From contig PLKY01000164.1 in assembly GCA_003140785.1 (NCBI GenBank), forward strand, positions 292 to 5,680: DNA of 5,389 nt. Direction: 5' to 3'. This DNA comes from Acidobacteriaceae bacterium (lineage in GTDB: Bacteria; Acidobacteriota; Terriglobia; Terriglobales; Acidobacteriaceae). Positions 1 through 4,877 of the stretch are shown piece by piece (the first letter of the stretch is position 1; each line of letters begins with the position of its first letter). Below the pieces are notes generated by a model. It saw only the letters and a list, made by a program, of their open reading frames with translations. It was not told where the DNA came from and searched no databases. A program made the translations under genes and the position numbers.

Positions 1-30
1 CCCGGCCTAAACCGGGGGTATTCTTTTGCT
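1..30 (+). terminator. possible terminator tail of an upstream gene
   Basis: CCCGG (1-5) and CCGGG (12-16) form a short stem around a six-base loop, followed by TATTCTTTT at 19-27. The right arm runs on as extra G residues, so the left arm may be longer outside the window. This would fit an intrinsic terminator of a gene to the left, but only the edge is visible and the T-rich run is interrupted. The same T-rich bases could be a degenerate half-site of the Fic operator cluster. Confidence 0.25.
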
Positions 31-73
31 CTAATTAGCTATGCTCCACAAATCGTGCGGTGAATCCGAACCA

Positions 74-121
74 TATTCGCCGCAATATATGCGTAGATTA
101 TCGTTGAAGTTGCGGCGAATA
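74..121. promoter_or_regulatory. perfect 12-bp inverted repeat, likely operator
   Basis: TATTCGCCGCAA at 74-85 is matched perfectly in inverted orientation by TTGCGGCGAATA at 110-121, with 24 bp between the arms. The right arm fills the spacer between the predicted -35 (ends 109) and -10 (starts 127) of the Fic promoter, so a bound protein would obstruct RNA polymerase. The same half-site recurs at 129-155. The 36-bp distance between arm starts is about 3.4 helical turns. I infer a repressor-binding array, with the winged helix of the Fic protein itself as the obvious candidate ligand. Confidence 0.7.
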
Positions 122-132
122 GGAGCTATATT
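104..132 (+). promoter_or_regulatory. sigma70-like promoter of the Fic gene
   Basis: TTGAAG at 104-109 matches four of six bases of the -35 consensus and TATATT at 127-132 matches five of six bases of the -10, with the ideal 17-bp spacer. Transcription would be expected to start near 138-141, essentially at the ATG at 141, giving a leaderless or nearly leaderless mRNA. The AGGAG at 121-125, the only Shine-Dalgarno-like sequence upstream, lies inside this promoter and is 15 bases from the ATG, so it may not function as a ribosome binding site. Confidence 0.55.
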
Positions 133-155
133 CTCTGCAAATGGTGCGGAGAATA
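129..155. promoter_or_regulatory. second inverted repeat spanning the Fic start codon
   Basis: TATTCTCTGCA at 129-139 pairs with TGCGGAGAATA at 145-155, with one mismatch (a G-T wobble if folded as RNA) and five bases between the arms. The left arm overlaps the -10 hexamer and the expected transcription start, and the ATG at 141-143 lies in the centre. The half-sites share the core of the 74-121 repeat (TATTC, then CYGC or TGC). It could act as a DNA operator, or as an RNA hairpin hiding the start codon if transcription begins further upstream. Confidence 0.6.
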
Positions 156-1268
156 AAGAACGGTATCTACATCCACGAGCGGCCAGAATGGCCGAGCTTT
201 CACTGGGATTTCGAACGGATCTCGCAGCGTCTGGTTGAGGTGCGACACCGGCAGGGACGTCTGATTGGCCGCATGGAGGGACTCGGTTTCCAGCTTCGAA
301 CGGAAGCTGTATTGCACACCCTGACCGAGGAGGTCCTCAAATCGAGCGAGATTGAAGGGGAGAAGCTAGACAGGGACCAGGTGCGCTCCTCGATCGCACG
401 TCGGCTCGGAATCGATATTGGAGGCCTGACGCCCGCGGATCGTAACGTCGAGGGCGTTGTTGAAATGATGCTGGATGCGACCCAGCACTACGATCGGCCG
501 TTAATAGCCCAACGATTGTTTGACTGGCACGCCGCCTTGTTTCCGACCGGCCGAAGCGGAATGTCCAGGATCAATGTGGGCGCCTGGCGAGACGACAAGA
601 AGGGCCCCATGCAGGTTGTTTCGGGGCCGATCGGGAAGGAGCGCGTTCATTATGAAGCTCCAGTGGCCGTCCGTCTCCGCGGGGAAATGAAGAAATTCCT
701 CGACTGGTTTGAAAAGGAGCGTTCGACTGACCTCGTGCTCAAGGCGGGTGTGGCGCATCTGTGGTTCGTGACAATCCATCCGTTCGAAGATGGCAACGGA
801 CGGATAGCGCGCGCGATCGCCGACATGCTGCTGGCGCGTTCAGAACGCAGCCCGCAGCGCTTCTATAGCATGTCGGCGCAGATTCGGCAGGAGCGGAGAG
901 AGTATTACGAGATCCTTGAAGCGACGCAGAGAGGTGATCTTGATATCACGGGCTGGCTCGAATGGTTTCTCGCATGTCTGGAGCGCGCCTTTGACCGGGC
1001 GGAGACGATCCTGGCCGCCGTGCTCAGCAAGGCCCGCTTCTGGGATCGCTTTACTGGAACAGATTTCAATGAGCGGCAACGCAGCATGATCAACCGGCTA
1101 CTGAATGGGTTCGAAGGCAAATTGACTTCTTCAAAATGGGCAAAGCTCGAGAAGTGTTCGCAGGATACCGCGTTACGCGACATCGAGGATCTCATCAACA
1201 AGGGCGCCTTAACGAGGGATTCAGCCGGTGGACGGAGCACGTCCTATTCGCTCGCGAAAATCCGCTAA
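141..1268 (+). CDS. Fic family protein (class II, DUF4172-type, winged-helix C-terminus)
   Basis: Probable Fic-domain enzyme, 375 residues, close to the usual length of DUF4172-Fic proteins. Fic proteins usually transfer AMP from ATP to a hydroxyl side chain of a target protein in the cytoplasm; the target here is unknown. The N-terminus (about 9-50, with RPEWPSFHWD) looks like DUF4172. The inhibitory motif S/TxxxEG is present as SSEIEG at 68-73, with E72 as the autoinhibitory glutamate (class II). The flap (about 147-173) carries MQVVSG. The catalytic loop HPFEDGNGRIAR at 213-224 is complete (H213, D217, N219, R221, R224). Residues about 309-375 resemble a winged helix, with QDTALRDIEDLINKGAL followed by a GRSTSYSL wing. 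The ATG at 141 is chosen because an in-frame stop lies at 120-122 and no other start precedes the conserved N-terminus, apart from the adjacent GTG at 144. No lesion is visible. Codon use is less C-ending than in the beta-propeller gene downstream, which fits later acquisition. Confidence 0.93.
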   Translation: MVRRIKNGIYIHERPEWPSFHWDFERISQRLVEVRHRQGRLIGRMEGLGFQLRTEAVLHTLTEEVLKSSEIEGEKLDRDQVRSSIARRLGIDIGGLTPADRNVEGVVEMMLDATQHYDRPLIAQRLFDWHAALFPTGRSGMSRINVGAWRDDKKGPMQVVSGPIGKERVHYEAPVAVRLRGEMKKFLDWFEKERSTDLVLKAGVAHLWFVTIHPFEDGNGRIARAIADMLLARSERSPQRFYSMSAQIRQERREYYEILEATQRGDLDITGWLEWFLACLERAFDRAETILAAVLSKARFWDRFTGTDFNERQRSMINRLLNGFEGKLTSSKWAKLEKCSQDTALRDIEDLINKGALTRDSAGGRSTSYSLAKIR

Positions 1269-1276
1269 ACAAGTGA

Positions 1277-1621
1277 ACTGCATCCATCGACGACCAGCGT
1301 CGCAAGTGTTTCGAGTTTGCGCAGTCGAACGGATGGATCGTCGATCCGCTGCACGTCTATGGCGACGAGAGCCTATCGGCAATCGGATCGGACAGACCGG
1401 GCTATCGTGCTCTTCTTTGTGCCGCCCTTGCGAAGCCGAGAGTCCTCGACGCTGTTCTCGTTGACGATACGAGCCGCCTCTCACGGTCTTTGCCGGAGGT
1501 GATTAACGTACAGCAAAGGCTCGCAATCGACGGAATCCGATTGATTGCTGTATCTCAGGGAATCGATTCATTGCACGAACAAGCAGAACTGCTTTTCGCA
1601 ATTCACGGCCTCGTCGACTGA
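1277..1621 (+). pseudogene. serine recombinase (resolvase/invertase family) N-terminal domain fragment
   Basis: The frame reads ASIDDQRRKCFEFAQSNGW, then YGDESLSA, DRPGYRALL, DAVLVDDTSRLSRSL, QQRLAIDGIRLIAVSQGID and ends AELLFAIHGLVD at a TGA (1619-1621). This follows the order of the large serine recombinase catalytic domain, including the DDxSRLSR segment (1463-1486) and the typical IHGLVD helix. An in-frame TGA at 1274-1276 cuts off the N-terminus, so the YxRxS segment with the nucleophilic serine is absent. The TGA after IHGLVD removes the long helix and DNA-binding part. Decayed similarity may go on to about 1710 in a shifted frame (SLAGVERGRKRVG resembles the usual LAGxNxGGRxYG region). 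It begins eight bases after the Fic stop, so the Fic segment probably joined or replaced the recombinase 5' end. It cannot be catalytically active. Confidence 0.8.
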
Positions 1622-1841
1622 TCCGCAGGAAAAAACCATTACCCTTCTCATGGAGAAGATAGTCTGGCAGGCGTTGAACGAGGCCGCAAGCGTGTCGGCA
1701 TCACCTTCGCCGCCGCACTCGCATTGCCTTCCCAACCGCCCCGTGCTACCGTGAAACATCTTTACTCCCTAGTTTCCATTCCGACCCGCAGCACAGAAAA
1801 AATCGGCCATACCGGATCATCCAAACCCCACGGGAGGATCC
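1622..1841. other. intergenic region before the beta-propeller gene
   Basis: The first part (to about 1710) may hold further decayed recombinase sequence. The rest should carry the promoter of the gene starting at 1842, but I find no convincing -35/-10 pair. A Shine-Dalgarno sequence GGGAGG lies at 1832-1837, four bases before the ATG at 1842. Confidence 0.5.
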
Positions 1842-3812
1842 ATGAAGACCTACATCGCTCTGCTCTGTGTCCTCGCCTGCGCCGCATCGGCGCCCGCGCA
1901 GTCTACCATGGCCCCGCTCCTCACCCGCGCATGGGATAACCACCGCTCCGGATGGAACCAGCAAGAAACCGTCCTTACCCAGGCCAATGTCAAAGCCAAA
2001 GGCATCACCCGAATCACCACCATCCCCGTTTTCGGCGACGCGCGAGGTATCGAATCCCAGCCCCTCATCCTGCCCGGCGTTACGCTGGCCGACGGCACCA
2101 CGCACGACGTCATGATCCTGCCCTCGATGGCCAACATCGTCCGCGGCGTCGACGCCACCACCGGCGCCGCGCTCTGGCAAACCCCGCCACTCGGCACGCC
2201 CATCACCGGGAGCGACTCCCTCGGCCCCAACGGCCCCGGTGCCATGTGCCCCGGGCCGAATCAAACCATCGACTGCTACCAGATCAACGACAAGTGGGGC
2301 GTCCTCTCCACCGGAGTCGTCGATCCTGACACTTCCCTCGTCTACCTCGTCGCCTGGATCTCGCCCGACGGCACGCCGCAGAACGGCAAGCACTATATGT
2401 ATGTCCTCAAGGTGAAGGACGGAACCCAGGCAGTGGCGCCTGTCCTCATCGATGGCTCCAACGGCTCGCAAACCTGGTCGGCCTACATGCGCAAGCAGCG
2501 GAGCTCGCTGGTCATGACGAACATCAAAGGCCGCAAGACCATCTTCTTCGCCTCCGGCACCATTCAGGAACTCGGTACCGGCGCCGCTGGCTGGGTCCTC
2601 GCCTATGACGTTGCCACCAACCAGGTCACCGCGGCGCTGCCCACCACGCAGGGATTCGGCGGCGGCATCTGGATGGGCGGCCAGGGTCTCGCCGCCGATT
2701 CGCAGGGCTATCTCTACGCCGTCACCGGCAACGGCTCCTTCGACGGCATCAACGACTTCGCCGAGTCGATCCTCAAAATCCAGTACACGACGCCCTCCGG
2801 CCAGACGCCCGCTTCTCTCACCATCGTCAGCTGGTTCACGCCCTACAGCGATACAGCGCGCTCGCCCGGCGGCTACCCCGGCCCGACGTCAACGGCGGCC
2901 ACCAAACCTGCGGGCATCAGCGCGCCGTCTGAAGCCGTCCGCCCCGTCAACGCCGCCATGAGCCCCTCCATGAAACACGCGCGCGTTGTGAAGACAAAGA
3001 ACGCTCAGGGCAAAGCCGTCCGTCTCCTCTATCCCCGTATCGCCACGACGCCCGGCGCGTGGTGGGATGAAGATCTCGGTTCCGCGCAGGGGGCGCTCCT
3101 CGAGAGCTACGGCTTCTACATCGTCACCGGCAAAGACGGCATCGCCTACGTCACAAAAATCGCAAACCTCGGCAACACTATGCCCACCGACTTAGCCAAC
3201 GCCAAAACCAACTGCGCCAAACTCGCCACTCCACCCGTCTGGCTCACCGAAGACCCCGGCCCCGTCGACACCTGTCCCAACGATCCCACTACGCTGAACT
3301 TCTTTCCCTGGGGCAAAACACGCCACATACACATGACTCCGGTTCAGTACATGAGCCCCACCCGCGGTCAGGTCCTCTTCGCCTGGGGCGAGAACAGCCA
3401 GCTCCACGCCTGGTCTGTCGCTCCCTCCGGCGCGCTCACCTACCTCGCCCAGGGCAACGAATTTGCATCGCCGAATGTTACAAATACCCCAGGCGGGATG
3501 CCCGGCGGCTTCTGCTCCATGTCCAGCAACGGATCCACGCTCGGCACCGCGCTGCTCTTTTGCACCGTTCCCTACGGCGACGCCAATACCACCGTCACCA
3601 GTGGCCGCCTCCTCGTCTACGATCCTGACAACTGGGTCACCAATCCCGACGGCAGCCAGACCATCCCCGTTCTCTGGGACTCACAGCAATGGAATATTCA
3701 GTTCGTCTTCAACAAATTCAACCCGCCCATCGTCGATGGCGGCCAAATTTATGTCCCCAACTACAACGGAGGCGTCGACGTGTATGGATTGACCCCGCAA
3801 CCGGCCCCTTAG
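1842..3812 (+). CDS. exported PQQ-type beta-propeller repeat protein
   Basis: A 656-residue protein with an N-terminal export signal (MKTYIALLCVLACAASAPA, likely cut at APA/QS near residue 19). A lipobox-like VLAC ending at C13 makes a lipoprotein a weaker alternative. The mature part carries PQQ-type propeller blades: RGVDATTGAALW (101-112), GWVLAYDVATNQV (250-262) followed by GLAADSQGYLYAVTGNGSF (282-300), GFYIVTGKDGIAYVTKI (424-440), GQVLFAWGENSQLHAWSV (509-526), and a last strand set PPIVDGGQIYVPNYNGGVDVYGL (628-650, with GGQIYV and NGGVDVYG). Six cysteines of the mature chain fall in pairs (136/145, 458/478, 558/574), consistent with disulfides outside the cytoplasm. No cytochrome CxxCH motif is present, so this is not a PQQ-cytochrome dehydrogenase; the ligand and reaction are unknown. 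The ATG has a good GGGAGG site. Codons strongly prefer third-position C, unlike the flanking Fic gene, which suggests a resident chromosomal gene. It is apparently transcribed alone. Confidence 0.85.
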   Translation: MKTYIALLCVLACAASAPAQSTMAPLLTRAWDNHRSGWNQQETVLTQANVKAKGITRITTIPVFGDARGIESQPLILPGVTLADGTTHDVMILPSMANIVRGVDATTGAALWQTPPLGTPITGSDSLGPNGPGAMCPGPNQTIDCYQINDKWGVLSTGVVDPDTSLVYLVAWISPDGTPQNGKHYMYVLKVKDGTQAVAPVLIDGSNGSQTWSAYMRKQRSSLVMTNIKGRKTIFFASGTIQELGTGAAGWVLAYDVATNQVTAALPTTQGFGGGIWMGGQGLAADSQGYLYAVTGNGSFDGINDFAESILKIQYTTPSGQTPASLTIVSWFTPYSDTARSPGGYPGPTSTAATKPAGISAPSEAVRPVNAAMSPSMKHARVVKTKNAQGKAVRLLYPRIATTPGAWWDEDLGSAQGALLESYGFYIVTGKDGIAYVTKIANLGNTMPTDLANAKTNCAKLATPPVWLTEDPGPVDTCPNDPTTLNFFPWGKTRHIHMTPVQYMSPTRGQVLFAWGENSQLHAWSVAPSGALTYLAQGNEFASPNVTNTPGGMPGGFCSMSSNGSTLGTALLFCTVPYGDANTTVTSGRLLVYDPDNWVTNPDGSQTIPVLWDSQQWNIQFVFNKFNPPIVDGGQIYVPNYNGGVDVYGLTPQPAP

Positions 3813-4019
3813 CCGATATGAAGTGGAGGTGAGTGTGGCACATACTCCCTCGCGGCAAGGTCCTTGACCGCAAGCGACTCGCCGCAAGAATCAAGAGCCA
3901 GGAGGTAGCGTCCACGAAAAGTTGCTGCCGCAACCGAGATCGCTTTCCACCTCGCTGGCCGTTTGCTTCGCCGCTCCATCAAGCGTCGCTTCAATGGCTT
4001 CTCAACTTCAAGCTACTCG
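3813..4019. other. intergenic region, no supported gene
   Basis: This stretch separates the beta-propeller gene from the CHAT remnant. A small hairpin GAGTGTG (3831-3837) / CATACTC (3841-3847), with one G-T pair and a three-base loop, lies 18 bases after the stop but lacks a T-run, so it is a poor terminator. Both strands stay open in one frame here; the minus-strand reading includes FRGRYLLALDSCGESLAVKD (about 3870-3929), which looks protein-like but has no family I recognise and no credible start. Confidence 0.4.
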
Positions 4020-4466
4020 TCATCGGCCCATGTAGAGCTGAAAAGGGGCCCAGTAGAACGGTTTGCTAAATTCTCCGGATGATCGAAGAAGATCCAGTTT
4101 CGCATTCCGGAGGGCCTCACCTGGCATGAGGCCCTCTTCAATAGCATGATGAGAGCCGTGGAAATCACATGAAAGCGCCAGTACTATGGGTTGTTAATAT
4201 AGTGATTACTTTGATTACTTAATAAATAATTACTGACTTTTGGCGCCCTCCCGGATCGAGTTCGTCCAAGTCTGTCCTGCAGGGACTGGAGTCGACTGCG
4301 ACCTTCTGCTAGCCACTGCGGATCAGTGTCCAATTTGAGGTATCGACTCCACACTTGGGCTGCATCGCGTTATTGTCTTCTATCACATTGCCTCGTCGAA
4401 GAGAATCTCAGGGGTCCCGGGAGCTAAGTCGTCGGCTCTGCGAAGATAGTCAAGCGCCTTCCCCGA
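4020..4466 (-). pseudogene. remnant of a TPR-CHAT (caspase-like) protein gene
   Basis: Three pieces lie in correct order on the minus strand. Piece 1 (4466-4386) reads GKALDYLRRADDLAPGTPEI and LFDEAM, a TPR helix pair, then hits TGA TAG. Piece 2 (4369-4187), in another frame, reads RDAAQVWSRYLKLDTDPQWL and AEGRSRLQSLQDRLG, the next TPR unit typical of the region just before CHAT domains. Piece 3 (about 4160-4020) reads FHGSHHAIEEGLMPGEALRN, AKLDLLRSSGEFSKPFYWAP and FQLYMGR, then TGA; GEALRxAKLxLLR and PFYWAPFxLY are the usual C-terminal end of CHAT domains. The catalytic His/Cys part and hundreds of residues are missing between pieces 2 and 3, so this is an internally deleted, frameshifted relic. 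Intact relatives are often around 900 residues or more. CHAT peptidases act in regulated proteolysis and some defence systems; this copy cannot. The family call rests on motif recognition. Confidence 0.7.
4203..4220. repeat. perfect 9-bp tandem repeat in an AT-rich patch
   Basis: TGATTACTT occurs at 4203-4211 and again directly at 4212-4220, followed by AATAAATAATTACTGAC. The patch (about 4190-4235) is much richer in A and T than its surroundings. It sits where the TPR portion of the CHAT remnant loses similarity and close to the internal deletion, so it may mark a rearrangement junction or slippage site. Confidence 0.75.
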
Positions 4467-4752
4467 TCACTCGAAATCCCAGCAGCGCAGCCGATCCGCG
4501 CACGAAGTAATCGGAACCTGCGCCCAGAAGGAAGCCTCCAGTAATCGGTCCCGTAGTAACGAGGCCATCAAGAATGTTGCAGATGGCTGTCGCACGAATC
4601 GGGCAAAGTCAAACCGAGAATTCTGGCGGTTGGCTGAGCAGTTATAGGACTCAAGCCTACACGCCGGCACTCTGGGCGTTGACTGCTCAGGTCTACTGTG
4701 ACGCTGGCTGACGCCCGGTAATAGTCGTTTCCTGGGCGTCAACAAGTGCTCA
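4467..4752. other. degraded intergenic sequence, no supported gene
   Basis: No frame gives a recognisable complete protein. A 92-codon minus-strand frame (4467-4745) is in phase with the first TPR piece of the CHAT remnant and separated from it by a TGA, but its own sequence shows no TPR pattern. A different minus-strand frame (4608-4453) reads LVTTGPITGGFLLGAGSDYF, then VRGSAALLGFRVIGEGA; it looks protein-like but has no ATG and is not recognised. Two inverted repeats are present: CTGAGCAGT (4634-4642) with ACTGCTCAG (4682-4690), and TGACGCCC (4709-4716) with GGGCGTCA (4734-4741). Neither is followed by a T-run. Confidence 0.4.
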
Positions 4753-4869
4753 TCATCTAAAATCCTTTTTGGTTAAACGGGCGGTTTGTGGCCCCGGAAG
4801 GTGGAACTCGTGCAGGCCGTCTTCTCGAGTCAATTTGCCTTCTCGATCGGTAGTAGCCAAATCGCTCAT
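4753..4869 (-). CDS. possible small ORF downstream of hipA, function unknown
   Basis: An ATG at 4869-4867, eight bases after the hipA stop on the same strand, opens a 38-codon frame beginning MSDLATTDREGKLTREDG and ending TARLTKKDFR at tandem TGA stops. The product would be hydrophilic and rich in charged residues, with no signal or membrane segment. No clear Shine-Dalgarno sequence precedes it, so it would depend on translational coupling to hipA. It may also be the N-terminal stub of a lost gene, since the frame continues past the two stops as ALVDAQETTITGRQ. I recognise no family. Confidence 0.28.
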   Translation of the reverse strand: MSDLATTDREGKLTREDGLHEFHLPGPQTARLTKKDFR

Positions 4870-4877
4870 CTGAGAAG

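Noticed and set aside
1545..1754. 69-codon plus-strand frame overlapping the recombinase fragment
   Set aside because: The overlapping frame carries clear serine recombinase motifs to 1621, so this one is out of phase and its sequence is unrecognised.
1746..2471. 241-codon minus-strand frame antisense to the beta-propeller gene
   Set aside because: It is a shadow of the strong third-position C bias of the real gene; its sequence is glycine- and aspartate-rich without motif.
3833..4069. 78-codon plus-strand open frame (GTG start) as a gene
   Set aside because: It runs antisense across the CHAT C-terminal remnant, shows no domain, and depends on a GTG start.
4110..4136. Perfect 10-bp hairpin GAGGGCCTCA / TGAGGCCCTC as a terminator, with an alternative hairpin from CTCCGGA (4073-4079) as an attenuator
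   Set aside because: No T-run follows on either strand, and the region is coding sequence of the CHAT C-terminal remnant on the minus strand, which accounts for its composition.
4467..4745. 92-codon minus-strand open frame as a gene
   Set aside because: No recognisable motif, no clear ribosome binding site, and it lies in degraded sequence; being in phase with the TPR remnant is not enough to call it.
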